Made by a program: the position numbers and the translations under genes. Of a DNA stretch of 64,000 nt, positions 36,420 through 45,157 are shown piece by piece; position 1 is the stretch's first letter, and each line of letters opens with the position of its first letter. Below the pieces are notes generated by a model, which was not told the DNA's origin, searched no databases, and saw nothing but the letters and a program-made list of their open reading frames with translations. This DNA comes from Labilithrix sp. (GTDB lineage Bacteria > Myxococcota_A > Polyangia > Polyangiales > Polyangiaceae), in contig JAHBWE010000002.1 in NCBI GenBank assembly GCA_019637155.1, positions 372,001 to 436,000 on the forward strand. Reading direction: 5' to 3'.

Positions 36420-38848
36420 AGCTCGAGCCTCCCGCCGACGACGGCGATGAAGGGGAGGCCCGCGATGCGATCGCGGCGGCGGAAGTCGGACGTGTAGACG
36501 ATCTCCTCGGCGTTGCGCTGGTTGGTCACGTTCTGGAGATCGACGAAGACGAGCGCGCGGAGGCCGCGCCCGAGGTCGAAGGAGCGATCGACGCGGACGT
36601 CGAGCTGCCAGAACGCGGGGATGCGGGTCGTGTTCTGCGGCCCGAAGACGGGGTCGAAGCGATCGTTCCGTGCATCGTACACGCTCCCGATCACCGGCGT
36701 GCGCGGGTTGCCGGTCGCGTAGCGGAAGCGCGCGCCGAGGCTATAGCGGCCGATCTCCTGGCTCCCCACGATCGAGAGGACGTGCGGCTGATCGAAGTCG
36801 AAGCGGCGCCACGTGAGGTCGCCCTCGTACCGGCGCTCGCTCCTGCTGATCGCGTACGAGGCCCAGCCGAAGAAGCCGTGCCACAGCTCCTGGCGCAAGA
36901 GGAGCTGCACGCCGTAGCTCCGGCCTTCGCCGTTCTGGGTGAGGAGCCGCGACGCGACGGGGTTCTGGAGCCGCGTGCGGACGACGAGGTCGGAGAGCTG
37001 CTTGTCGAACGCGACGACGTCGAGGCTCAAGCGATCGGTCACGCGGAGCGACTCGCCGATCGTGATGTGGGTCGCCTTCGAGAGCGTGAGGTCGGGCGTG
37101 CCGAAGACGGCGGAGAGCTCCTCCGGCTCCGGCGCCTGATGGTAGCGCCCGTACGCCGCGGTGAGCGCGAAGCGCGGGGTCACGTCCCAGCGCGCCGAGG
37201 CGCGCGGCGCGAACGCGGACTCGAGGCGGGAGTAGCCGATCGGCGGGTTGGTGCCGGTGGGTTGCCGCAGCTTGTTCCCTTCGATCAAGTACGCGTCGTA
37301 GCGCGCGCCCGGCGTCAGGGTGACGGGGCCGAAGCGCAGGTCGACGAACGCGTAAGGACCGACGTCGAGCACGTGCGCCTTCCAGCGATCGACCGCGTAC
37401 TCGTCGCCGGGGGGCTGGCCGAACACGAAGAGGTCGCCCTCGCGCGGCGGCAACGTGAGCGAGCCCTCGCGGCGGAGCGTGGTCGCGGTCCCGAGCGCGT
37501 CGAGGCCGGTGTGGAGCGTGATCTGCTTCGCGATGGGGGACCGCAGCGCCGCGCGGAGGCCGTAGCGATCGGCGTCGCTGTCTTGCCGCGCGGGCGTGCC
37601 GCCGAAGCGCTGGGTGAGGCCGTTCGAGTCCTGGCCGTAGAACGGCGTGAGGATCACGGTGTCGCCGCGATCGGACACGCTCGTGTACCGCGCGTAGGCG
37701 CGCCAGAAGCTCGAGCGCGTCGACTCGACGCGGCGCTTCGCGGGGTCGACCGAGTCGACCGTGCGCGCGAGGTCGTCGTTCGAGAAGAGGAGGACCGTGT
37801 CGAGGACCTCGTTCCTGCGCAGATCGAAGGTCGCCTTGACCTGTCCGTCGCGGTAGCGCGGGAGCGGGAAGGTGTCGCCGAGATCGCGATCGGTCGGCAC
37901 CGCGGCGAAGACGCGATCGATCCACCCGTAGCGAAACGCGGTCGCGACGCGGACGCGCTCGCCGATCTCGCTCGAGATCAGCGCCGAGCCGTCGAGCGTG
38001 TCGGCGGCGACGGTCGCGTGCGTGCCGCGCGGGAGCGATCGCGTCTCGACGCGGACGAGGCCGCCGAGGCCGCGGCCGTACTCGGCGCCGAACGCGCCGG
38101 GGACGAGGTCGATGCTCGCGACGAGATCGGAGCTCACCGTGCCGCGGAGGCCGCTGCCGTGGAAGAGGGCAGGGATGTCCACGCCGTCGACGTAGACGCG
38201 CGTGTCCTTCGGCGCCGAGCCCCACACGATGATCTGGCCCGACGCGACGGGCGGCCGCGAGATGCCGGGCAGGTTCTGGATCACCTTGAGGACGTCGCCC
38301 TGCGTGCCGGCCACCTTCCTCGCCTGCTCGGCGCGGACGGAGTAGTCCACGGTCTGCCGCCGATCGCGCGGCCGGCCGCGGACCGCCACCTCTTCCGTCT
38401 TTTCAGCGGGAGGTGGCGGCGGCGGTGGCTCGGGCTCGGGTGGTGGAGGAGGCGGCGGCTCTTCCACCGGCGGCGCGACCTCCTCGATGACGAAGTCGTA
38501 GCGGTACGTGATCTTCGCGGGCGCGGGCTTGCCGTCGACCTCGGCGGGCTCGAACTGGAACCGCTGCGCGGCGGCGACGGCGGCGGCGTCGAAGTCGGGC
38601 CCGGCGCTCGACGCGACCGCGACCGCGGTGACGTTTCCGGTCGCCTCGATCGTGATCGTGAGGACGACCGACGCGGTGATCCCGGCCGCCTTCTTCGACG
38701 GCGGATATTCGGCTTCGACGAAGCGCACGAGCCGCGGCATCTTCGTGATCGCGCGCTTCGCCGGCTGGCCGCCGACGCCGGGCTGCTGCGCGTGCGCCGT
38801 GGTGGCGACGAGGACGGAGGCCAGGACGACGGCGGCGATCCGCTTCAC
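36416..38848 (-). CDS. TonB-dependent receptor with N-terminal TonB C-terminal-type domain
   Basis: 810-residue receptor beginning at GTG 38848 (GTGA overlap with the upstream gene). After a signal peptide (VLASVLVATTAHA, ends near residue 20), residues about 36-120 match the C-terminal domain of the energy transducer TonB: EAEYPPSKKAAGITASVVL, DFDAAAVAAAQRFQFEPA. A proline-rich stretch (about 125-148, PPPPPP runs) then leads to a TonB-box-like EEVAVRGR (152-159). The plug follows (VLKVIQNLPGISRP, GAFGAEYGRGLGG), then a barrel of about 550 residues ending in hydrophobic VVGGRLEL. Such TonB/receptor fusions occur in Myxococcota and Bacteroidota; the substrate is unknown, but neighbours suggest phosphate or another oxyanion compound. 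Confidence 0.88.
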   Translation of the reverse strand: MKRIAAVVLASVLVATTAHAQQPGVGGQPAKRAITKMPRLVRFVEAEYPPSKKAAGITASVVLTITIEATGNVTAVAVASSAGPDFDAAAVAAAQRFQFEPAEVDGKPAPAKITYRYDFVIEEVAPPVEEPPPPPPPEPEPPPPPPPAEKTEEVAVRGRPRDRRQTVDYSVRAEQARKVAGTQGDVLKVIQNLPGISRPPVASGQIIVWGSAPKDTRVYVDGVDIPALFHGSGLRGTVSSDLVASIDLVPGAFGAEYGRGLGGLVRVETRSLPRGTHATVAADTLDGSALISSEIGERVRVATAFRYGWIDRVFAAVPTDRDLGDTFPLPRYRDGQVKATFDLRRNEVLDTVLLFSNDDLARTVDSVDPAKRRVESTRSSFWRAYARYTSVSDRGDTVILTPFYGQDSNGLTQRFGGTPARQDSDADRYGLRAALRSPIAKQITLHTGLDALGTATTLRREGSLTLPPREGDLFVFGQPPGDEYAVDRWKAHVLDVGPYAFVDLRFGPVTLTPGARYDAYLIEGNKLRQPTGTNPPIGYSRLESAFAPRASARWDVTPRFALTAAYGRYHQAPEPEELSAVFGTPDLTLSKATHITIGESLRVTDRLSLDVVAFDKQLSDLVVRTRLQNPVASRLLTQNGEGRSYGVQLLLRQELWHGFFGWASYAISRSERRYEGDLTWRRFDFDQPHVLSIVGSQEIGRYSLGARFRYATGNPRTPVIGSVYDARNDRFDPVFGPQNTTRIPAFWQLDVRVDRSFDLGRGLRALVFVDLQNVTNQRNAEEIVYTSDFRRRDRIAGLPFIAVVGGRLEL

Positions 38849-39735
38849 GGCACGTCGACTTCGAGCGCGAGGACGCCGGCGCCGCGATTGTGCTCGAAGC
38901 GCAGGTCGTTCTCGGTCGCGATGCCGGACGCGCCGCCGATCGTGACGCCGTCGAGGACCGCGGTCACGTGCCAGCTCGCGCGGTCCGCGCCGCAGAGCGA
39001 GAACGTGTCGACGCGCACGGCGTAGCGACCCGGCGGCGGAGGCTCCTTCCAGACCACGTTCTCGGTGCGCACGCCGTCGAGGACGCAGCGCGCGTTGGAG
39101 TCGCGATCGAGGACGCCGCCGTCGCGCGGCAAGAGCGGATCGAAGACGCCCGCGCTCGGCGGCGGCAGGATGAACTCGGCCGGGTTGCGCTTGAAGATGA
39201 CGACGCCGTTCGGGAGCGTCACGTTGAGGTCGAGGTCGACCTGCGAGTCCCACGTGAGCGAGACGACGAAGCGCCCGGTCGCGACCGCGCGCGGCGCGAT
39301 CTCCATCGCGCGGACCTGCGCCGGCCCGAAGCGACCTTCGCCGTCGACCGCGCGCACGACGAGGTCGCGCTTGCCCGGCGTCGTCGCGGCCGTGATCCCG
39401 AACGCGAACGCGAACGTCGGCGCGAGCGGCGCGCTCGAGCTCGGCGTCTGCGCGGGCAAAGACCACCAGCCGACGTCGCCGGCGAAGCCCACCGCGACGC
39501 CGGTCGCCGCGCGATCGAGCTCGCCGCCGACGCCGTAGTCGTGGCGCCCCGCCGCGACGATCGACGGCACCGTCGCGTTGAGCACGTCGGGCCCGCCGCT
39601 CTCCTCCGGCATCACGCCGCGATGGAACTGCGCCGATCGGATCTGGAGCGTCGCGTCGACGCCGGGATCGACCTTCGCCTCGACGCAGGCGGCGAACGAG
39701 ATCGCGAGGGCGGCGAGCGCGAGCGCGCGGCGCAT
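38845..39735 (-). CDS. lipoprotein with YfaP-like (DUF2135-type) domain
   Basis: 296-residue predicted lipoprotein; signal MRRALALAALAISFAAC with Cys17. The segment VSLTWDSQVDLDLNVTLPNG (about residue 150) followed by EFILPPPSAG and a calcium-loop-like DRDSNARC is the pattern of YfaP/DUF2135-type or pre-peptidase-like beta domains, which are secreted and often calcium-binding. PGRYAVRVDTFSLCG near the C-terminus also fits that fold. The start overlaps the porin stop (TGATG) and the stop overlaps the receptor start (GTGA), so it is translated together with both. Possibly a surface accessory subunit of the receptor; this is inference. Confidence 0.78.
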   Translation of the reverse strand: MRRALALAALAISFAACVEAKVDPGVDATLQIRSAQFHRGVMPEESGGPDVLNATVPSIVAAGRHDYGVGGELDRAATGVAVGFAGDVGWWSLPAQTPSSSAPLAPTFAFAFGITAATTPGKRDLVVRAVDGEGRFGPAQVRAMEIAPRAVATGRFVVSLTWDSQVDLDLNVTLPNGVVIFKRNPAEFILPPPSAGVFDPLLPRDGGVLDRDSNARCVLDGVRTENVVWKEPPPPGRYAVRVDTFSLCGADRASWHVTAVLDGVTIGGASGIATENDLRFEHNRGAGVLALEVDVP

Positions 39736-41060
39736 CAGAAGCGCACCTCGGCGCGGAGCGTGAACGAGTCGTCCGCGAGCGTCGTCGGCCTGCCGGCGGC
39801 GTCGCGTCCGAGCGTGTTCGTGCGGTGGTCGTACTGCGCGATGAGGCGCCCCGCGCCGAGCCGGCCCGTCGCGTTGAACGACCAGGTCGTCACCGACGTG
39901 TCGCGCGGGACGACGCGGAACGGCTCCTGCTCGCGCGCGTCGGCGTCGGGATCGTAGGCGTCGTAACGGACGCCGACGACGGCGTAGCGCGTGAGCTCCT
40001 GCGAGACGCCGAGGTAGTAGCCGGTCTGGCGGAGGTCGCGCGTCGTCGCGATCGGATCGGAGACGACGAAGCCGCGATCGAGGTTCGAGCTCCGGACGAT
40101 CTCCGCGCGGAGGTCGAGCGCGCCGAGGACCGGGACCGCGATGCTCGCGCGGAGGTCGGCGCCGACCGCGAACCGCTTGAAGCCCTGCGACGGCGTGCTC
40201 GGCGCGCCGGGGACGACGACGATCTCGCCGACCGTGTTCACCGCGCGGTCGTTGTTCGCGTCCTGCCACTGGATCTGGTCCGCGGTCGCGGGCGCGCCGC
40301 GATGGAAGCCGCGGCCGCTCAGCCCCGAGACGCCGCCTTCGATCTTGAGCCACTCGAAGAAGTCCGAGGTGCCGCCGACGCGGAAGACGAGATCCTTGCT
40401 CTCGTTCGGATCGCGGCCGGGGAACGCGCGCGCGCCGAGCGGCTCGCCGTTCATCGCGGCGAAGGACCAGCGCATCGCGCGGTAGCCGCCGACGATGCGA
40501 AGCCCGAGGTCGAACGACTGCGGGAAGAGCGCGTTCGACACCGTCGCGCGCTCGAGGAACGGCCGCTGCCGCTCGGACTCCTGCACCTCGAAGCCGAACG
40601 GCGTGCGGAAGAGGCCGGCCGTGACCATGAACCACGGGCCCTGGGTGTCGCTCTTCTCGGTGAGCGGGACGTCCGTGATCTCGCCGCCGATCGGCCGCGT
40701 CGTGCCGGTCGGGTCGAGCGCCCACGGCGTGCGGGCGTACGCGCGCGTCGGCGGCCACTTGAAGGACGCCTCCGCGTTGACGGGGCGGACCTGGATCCCC
40801 TGGATCGTGTTCGCGTCGAGCTCGAACGCGCCGTGGAAGTAGCCGCTGTCGCGCTCGCCGCGGAGGCGCGCGCGACGGAGGAGGAAGCGGTCCTCGTTCA
40901 GCGGCTGGCCGTCGGGCGAGAGCTCGTCGACCGAGCTCTCGCGGTGGACGACCCAGTCGGTGTGGACGTAGCCCGAGACGACGAGCGGCCCCTCCGCCGC
41001 CGCCGTCCTCGGCGCCGCTACGAGCAGGGTCGTGATGACGAACGCGAGGCGCCGGAGCAC
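39735..41060 (-). CDS. phosphate-selective porin O/P-like outer-membrane protein
   Basis: 441-residue outer-membrane porin with signal peptide ending AAPRTAAA. Family-like segments are LVVSGYVHTDWVVHRE, NEDRFLLRRARLRGER, GYFHGAFELDAN, MVTAGLFRTPFGFE (the highly typical OprP/OprO region), SFDLGLRIVGGY and the terminal strand FTLRAEVRF ending in Phe. The known relatives OprP and OprO bind phosphate and polyphosphate through an Arg ladder; Arg-rich strands are seen here (RRARLRGERD). The gene sits between the small lipoprotein (25 bases upstream) and the YfaP-like lipoprotein. Porin family is clear; anion specificity is inferred. Confidence 0.88.
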   Translation of the reverse strand: MLRRLAFVITTLLVAAPRTAAAEGPLVVSGYVHTDWVVHRESSVDELSPDGQPLNEDRFLLRRARLRGERDSGYFHGAFELDANTIQGIQVRPVNAEASFKWPPTRAYARTPWALDPTGTTRPIGGEITDVPLTEKSDTQGPWFMVTAGLFRTPFGFEVQESERQRPFLERATVSNALFPQSFDLGLRIVGGYRAMRWSFAAMNGEPLGARAFPGRDPNESKDLVFRVGGTSDFFEWLKIEGGVSGLSGRGFHRGAPATADQIQWQDANNDRAVNTVGEIVVVPGAPSTPSQGFKRFAVGADLRASIAVPVLGALDLRAEIVRSSNLDRGFVVSDPIATTRDLRQTGYYLGVSQELTRYAVVGVRYDAYDPDADAREQEPFRVVPRDTSVTTWSFNATGRLGAGRLIAQYDHRTNTLGRDAAGRPTTLADDSFTLRAEVRF

Positions 41061-41085
41061 GCGCGCACTCTACCGCGTCACGCCG

Positions 41086-41406
41086 TCACTGGAGCGGCGG
41101 AAGTCCGCCGTCGGGGAGGAGCTTGTTCAGCGTCGGCCGGCGGTCGATCTGATCGGCGTTCGTGCAGCCGTTGATCAGCTCGAAGTGCGTCTTCGGGTTG
41201 TCGAAGCAGTCCTTCGGCGCGCCGTCGGGGAGCGTGCCGGCGTCGAAGGTGATCGGCGGCTGGCCGCTCGAGCTCGTCGACGACGAGGTCGACGACGTGG
41301 AGGACCCGGGCTCGACGACCTTGTCGTCGCCGTCGCACGCGGTCGAGAGGAGGAGACCCGCGACGATGCCGGTGATCGCGAGGAAGGTGGTGGTTCGCGT
41401 GTTCAT
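41086..41406 (-). CDS. small lipoprotein with Ser-rich linker
   Basis: 106 residues from ATG 41406 (signal MNTRTTTFLAITGIVAG, lipobox LSTAC with Cys24). A start at 41430 would overlap the upstream gene by 23 bases and was rejected. After the Cys comes an acidic patch and a Ser/Thr linker (SSTSSTSSSTSSSG). The C-terminal half (about residues 60-106) has two cysteines (KDCFDNPKTHFELINGC) and the phrase NADQIDRRPTLNKLLPDGG. Function unknown. Found between the binding protein and the porin, so possibly a structural subunit of the same uptake complex. Confidence 0.75.
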   Translation of the reverse strand: MNTRTTTFLAITGIVAGLLLSTACDGDDKVVEPGSSTSSTSSSTSSSGQPPITFDAGTLPDGAPKDCFDNPKTHFELINGCTNADQIDRRPTLNKLLPDGGLPPLQ

Positions 41407-41407
41407 C

Positions 41408-42661
41408 TCACTTCGCCTCGCAGAAGCCAAAGCGGCACTTGCCGCCGCCGCAGGGACCGTCGTTCGCGCACGCGGTGCACGTCGTCGAGCCGCTCTTCAC
41501 GTTCTTCTCGTAGTAGCAACCGCACGGGGTGGGGTCGTCGTAGGGCTCGAGGTCGGCGCCGTCGCCCGCGCGCGTGACCGTCATCGCGCACTCGGGGGTG
41601 AGGCCGTTCTGGGCGACGGCCAGGAGGCCGTCGACGTCGGGGTCGGTGCGGAAGCCGCGGACGAGCTCGTAGAAGCGCTTCGCGTTGGGATCGGCGATGT
41701 TGCCAGCGGCGTCCTTGAGCGCCATGTACGGCGTCGGCGACCACGGGAGGTAGTGCCCGTCGCGGACGTTCTGCTTGTCGAAGCTCGTCGACGTCTTGTC
41801 CGGGTAGTAGGCGAAGCGCTGGCCGAACGACTTGAACGGGAGCACCTTCACCTTGTCGCGGTTCACGTCGTAGAGGTCCATGCCGAGGATGCCGAGGCGC
41901 GCCTCCGCCTGCTCGTCCTTCGCGACCTCGGCGATCAGCTGCAGCGACGTCTCCGGCGAGAGCGCGGGGCCCGTCTTCAGGTCCGTCGCCGTGAGCCGGA
42001 TCGCGGCCGCCATCGTCAGCGTGGTGCTCGCCGTGTTGCTGCGCTTGAAGCGGAGCGCCTGCACGACCCACGGGTTGGCCTCGCCGAGCCCCTCGGTGAA
42101 GCCGTAGGCGAGGTAGCCCTCCTCCGCCGTGATGCCGTTCTGCGTGCTGTTCTTGTGGGCGATGAAGCCATAGGCCTGGATCGGGCCGTCGAGCACGGCG
42201 AGGTCCGGGTTGGCGGGGACCTCGTCGGTGCAGCTCGTCAGGTAGGTGGCGCCGATGCCGAGCTGGATCGGGCGGATCGGATCCGCCGGGTCGGCCGAGC
42301 CCTGCGCGGGGACGGTGCACTCCGACGAGTCCTCGTCCGGGTTCGCGTGGATGTAGCGCACGGTGCGGGCGGTCGCGCCGTCGGTCACCGCGTACATCGG
42401 CGTGTTCGAGAACATGTCGCGCCGGATGTTGCACGTCGGGCGGTTGCGGTAGATGACGCGGAGCGGCTGCGCCGATTTGACGAGCAGCTTCCCGAGCGTC
42501 TTGACGAGCGGCTCCTGCGTGTCGCCGTTCTCTATATAGAGCTTCGGGATCGGGCCGGCGGCTGGCTCGTCCGGCAGGCTGTTGCATGCTGGTTGCGCGG
42601 AGGCGCGGCTCGTCGCCGTGAGCCCGACGGCGGCCACGATAAGGAGGGCGAGTTTTCGCAT
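41408..42661 (-). CDS. PstS-like periplasmic substrate-binding protein with Cys-rich tail
   Basis: 417 residues; signal peptide with SRASA cleavage site near residue 22. Several stretches resemble phosphate-binding PstS proteins: LYIENGDTQEPLVKTLGKLL near the N-terminus, YGFIAHKNST, RFKRSNTASTTLTMAAAI and especially VRDGHYLPWSPTPYMAL, which matches the ligand-domain ending of that family. The last 35 residues form a Cys-rich tail (CGCYYEK, CTACANDGPCGGGKCRFGFC) not found in PstS. No ABC permease or ATPase genes are nearby; the partner appears to be the porin and TonB-type receptor. First gene of the minus-strand operon, downstream of the palindromes at 42697-42746. Fold inferred from pattern, not from a search. 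Confidence 0.7.
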   Translation of the reverse strand: MRKLALLIVAAVGLTATSRASAQPACNSLPDEPAAGPIPKLYIENGDTQEPLVKTLGKLLVKSAQPLRVIYRNRPTCNIRRDMFSNTPMYAVTDGATARTVRYIHANPDEDSSECTVPAQGSADPADPIRPIQLGIGATYLTSCTDEVPANPDLAVLDGPIQAYGFIAHKNSTQNGITAEEGYLAYGFTEGLGEANPWVVQALRFKRSNTASTTLTMAAAIRLTATDLKTGPALSPETSLQLIAEVAKDEQAEARLGILGMDLYDVNRDKVKVLPFKSFGQRFAYYPDKTSTSFDKQNVRDGHYLPWSPTPYMALKDAAGNIADPNAKRFYELVRGFRTDPDVDGLLAVAQNGLTPECAMTVTRAGDGADLEPYDDPTPCGCYYEKNVKSGSTTCTACANDGPCGGGKCRFGFCEAK

Positions 42662-42696
42662 CCGCCGACGGTTGCATGGGCATTGTCACTGTCGGC

Positions 42697-42746
42697 GTCA
42701 CCGTTTGGTGACACGGGGAGATGTAACGCCTGTTACATCACCGTGA
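42697..42746. promoter_or_regulatory. three nested palindromes between PstS-like operon and catalase gene
   Basis: GTCACC-N4-GGTGAC lies at 42697-42712; GATGTAAC-N4-GTTACATC at 42720-42739 is perfect with 8-bp arms; TCAC-C-GTGA at 42738-42746 overlaps its right end. They sit 36-85 bases upstream of the minus-strand operon start and 112-161 upstream of the catalase ATG, the place for a shared divergent operator. The binding regulator is not identifiable and no regulator gene is adjacent. Confidence 0.6.
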
Positions 42747-42857
42747 CGCCACACCCCGCGCCCCGCGTGTCTCGTTCTGCCCCGTCAACGCGGCTTCTCT
42801 CTCTCCGGGATCACGGCCGAAAACGGCGCTGGCGCCGCGCTTGCTCGAGCGCGCCCA

Positions 42858-44921
42858 ATGGCGAAGGCGGCGAAGAACGCGAAGCTGACGGACCTCGATC
42901 GAGAGCGCGTGCGCGACGAGGGCACGACGCTGACGACCGATCAGGGGATCCCGATCCCGCACACGAACGACTCGCTCAAGGCGGGCGTGCGCGGGCCGAC
43001 GTTGCTCGAGGACTTCCACCTCCGCGAGAAGATCACGCGCTTCGATCACGAGCGGATCCCGGAGCGCGTCGTCCACGCGCGCGGCTCCGCGGCGCACGGC
43101 GTCTTCCGCGTCTACGAGTCGCTCGCCGACCTCACGACCGCGGAGTTCCTCTGCGACCCGACCATCACGACGCCGGTCTTCGTGCGCTTCTCCACCGTGC
43201 AGGGATCGCGCGGCTCGAACGACACGGTCCGCGACGTGCGCGGCTTCGCGACGAAGTTCTATACGACGCAGGGCAACTTCGACCTCGTCGGCAACAACAT
43301 GCCCGTCTTCTTCATCCAGGACGGCATCAAGTTCCCGGACTTCGTCCACGCGGTGAAGCCGGAGCCGCATCACGAGATGCCGCAGGGCGGGAGCGCGCAC
43401 GACACGTTCTGGGACTTCTGCGGCCTCCAGCCCGAGTCGGCGCACATGGTCATGTGGGCGATGTCCGATCGCGGCCTCCCGCGGAGCTACGCCACGATGG
43501 AGGGCTTCGGCGTCCACACGTTCCGCCTCATCGACAAACGTGGCCGGGCGCGCCTCGTGAAATGGCACTGGAAGCCGCTCCGCGGCATGCACGCCCTCGC
43601 GTGGGACGAGGCGCAGAAGATCCAAGGCAAGGACGCCGACTTCCATCGCCGCGATCTCTGGGAGTCGATCGCGGCCGGCCGCTGTCCCGAATACGAGCTC
43701 GGGATCCAGGTCATCGACGAGAAGGTCGCGGCGAAGATCGGCGTCGACCTCCTCGACGTCACGAAGCTCGTGCCGGAGGAGGTGGTGCCGGTCCGCCGTA
43801 TCGGCAAGATGACGCTCGACAGGAACCCCGACAATTTCTTCGCCGAGACGGAGCAAGTGGCCTTTTGCGTCGCGAACGTCGTGCCGGGGATCGGCTTCAC
43901 GAACGATCCGATGATGACGGCGCGGCTCTTCTCGTACCTCGATACCCAGCTCACGCGCCTCGGTGGCCCGAACCACCAGCAAATCCCGATCAACCGCCCG
44001 ATCGCGCCGGTCCACAATCACCAGCAAGACGGATTCCATCAGCACCGAATCCCCACTACGACTGCCAACTATTTCCCGAATTTCATCGCCGGCGGCTGTC
44101 CTTTTGCGGCCAAGGCGAGCAGCGGGTACGTGCACTTTCCACAGGCTGTGGAAGGGGTGTTCACACGCGAGCGCTCTCCGAGCTTCGCCGATCACTTCAC
44201 GCAGGCGGCGATGTTCTTCCACAGCATGTCGCAGCCGGAGCAGGACCACATCACCGACGCGTACAGCTTCGAGCTCTCGAAGGTGGTGCGGAAGGAGGTC
44301 CGCGATCGCTACGTGAACGAGGTCCTCGCGAACATCGACACCACCCTCGCGCGGACGGTGGCCGAGCGCGTCGGCGTGAGGCTCACGAACAAGAAGCGCA
44401 CGATGCCGCCGCGGCTCACGTCGCCGGCGCTGAGCATGGAGAAGACGCCGCGCGACAACGTGAAGGGCATGATGGTCGCGGTCCTCGCGGCGCCGGGCGC
44501 CGACGCGAAGGACGTCGCCGCCGTCGTTGCCGCGCTCACCCGCGCCGGCGCCGTGCCGGAGGTCGTCGGCCCCGCGCTCGGCCCGGTCGTCCCCGGCGCG
44601 CCCGAGGCGACGAAGACGCTCTTCAACACCGCGTCGGTGCTGTGGGACGCGGTCTACGTCGCGAGCGGCGAGACGAGCCTCGCGACGCTGAAGGCGCGCG
44701 GCGACGTGGCCCCGTTCCTCAAGGAGGCCTTCCGCCACGGCAAGCCGATCGGCGGCGCGGAGTCGTTCCTGCGCGCGGTCCTCGGCGAGGACGTCCCCGA
44801 CGCGAAGGGGAAGAGCGCGCTTCCGGGCGTCGCCTTCGGCGGCGGCGCGAGGGCCTTCCTCGCGGTCATGCAGAAGGGCCGCTCCTGGGAGCGAAGCGCG
44901 CTCGTGCCGCCGCGCGCCTAG
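42858..44921 (+). CDS. katE: large-subunit monofunctional catalase (HPII/KatE type)
   Basis: 687-residue haem catalase that dismutates hydrogen peroxide. Catalytic His73 is in ERVVHARGSAAHG, the conserved Asn in VGNNMPVFFIQDG, and the proximal haem Tyr at about residue 360 in RLFSYLDTQLTRLG. The C-terminal 180 residues (from KGMMVAVLAAPGADAKDVA) are the flavodoxin/class I amidotransferase-like domain that marks large-subunit catalases such as E. coli HPII (about 750 residues). No signal peptide, so cytoplasmic. It is transcribed alone, divergent from the PstS-like operon, and its TAG stop shares CTAG with the convergent zinc-ribbon gene. Confidence 0.96.
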   Translation: MAKAAKNAKLTDLDRERVRDEGTTLTTDQGIPIPHTNDSLKAGVRGPTLLEDFHLREKITRFDHERIPERVVHARGSAAHGVFRVYESLADLTTAEFLCDPTITTPVFVRFSTVQGSRGSNDTVRDVRGFATKFYTTQGNFDLVGNNMPVFFIQDGIKFPDFVHAVKPEPHHEMPQGGSAHDTFWDFCGLQPESAHMVMWAMSDRGLPRSYATMEGFGVHTFRLIDKRGRARLVKWHWKPLRGMHALAWDEAQKIQGKDADFHRRDLWESIAAGRCPEYELGIQVIDEKVAAKIGVDLLDVTKLVPEEVVPVRRIGKMTLDRNPDNFFAETEQVAFCVANVVPGIGFTNDPMMTARLFSYLDTQLTRLGGPNHQQIPINRPIAPVHNHQQDGFHQHRIPTTTANYFPNFIAGGCPFAAKASSGYVHFPQAVEGVFTRERSPSFADHFTQAAMFFHSMSQPEQDHITDAYSFELSKVVRKEVRDRYVNEVLANIDTTLARTVAERVGVRLTNKKRTMPPRLTSPALSMEKTPRDNVKGMMVAVLAAPGADAKDVAAVVAALTRAGAVPEVVGPALGPVVPGAPEATKTLFNTASVLWDAVYVASGETSLATLKARGDVAPFLKEAFRHGKPIGGAESFLRAVLGEDVPDAKGKSALPGVAFGGGARAFLAVMQKGRSWERSALVPPRA

Positions 44922-45157
44922 TCGCTCCCGGCGTCGGCCGCGGCGTCGTCGCGGTTCGGGAGGTCCGTGCAGTCGTCGCCGTCGCACGGGGCGGCGCCGT
45001 AGCAGGCCATCAGCGTGAACGCGACGGTGGTGCCGCCGACGATGCCGCAGAGCGCGCCGAGGCGGAGCGACCGCTTCGCCGGCGCGCGGCAGTGCGGGCA
45101 CGTCTCCGCGCGCGCAGGAAGGAAGCCGCCGCAGCGGCAGCGTGCGAGCGCGCTCAC
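44918..45157 (-). CDS. zinc-ribbon membrane peptide with FTLMACYGAAPC motif (paralogue A)
   Basis: 79 residues from GTG 45157, overlapping paralogue B as GTGA. The N-terminus has a four-Cys zinc-ribbon pattern (CRCGGFLP then CPHCRAP; Cys7, 9, 20, 23). A hydrophobic segment (about residues 31-50) runs into AFTLMACYGAAPC and an acidic tail (DGDDCTDLPNRDDAAADAGSD). MAC could be a lipobox after an internal signal, or the segment is simply a membrane anchor with the ribbon in the cytoplasm. The block FTLMACYGAAPC is identical in paralogue B, so it is under strong constraint. Family function unknown to me. Confidence 0.75.
   Translation of the reverse strand: MSALARCRCGGFLPARAETCPHCRAPAKRSLRLGALCGIVGGTTVAFTLMACYGAAPCDGDDCTDLPNRDDAAADAGSD

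Noticed and set aside
42679..42702. Pho-box-like repeat upstream of the PstS-like operon
   Set aside because: Two GTCAC half-sites are 12 bases apart, not 11, and the flanking bases do not match CTGTCAT; overlapping palindromes explain the pattern better.
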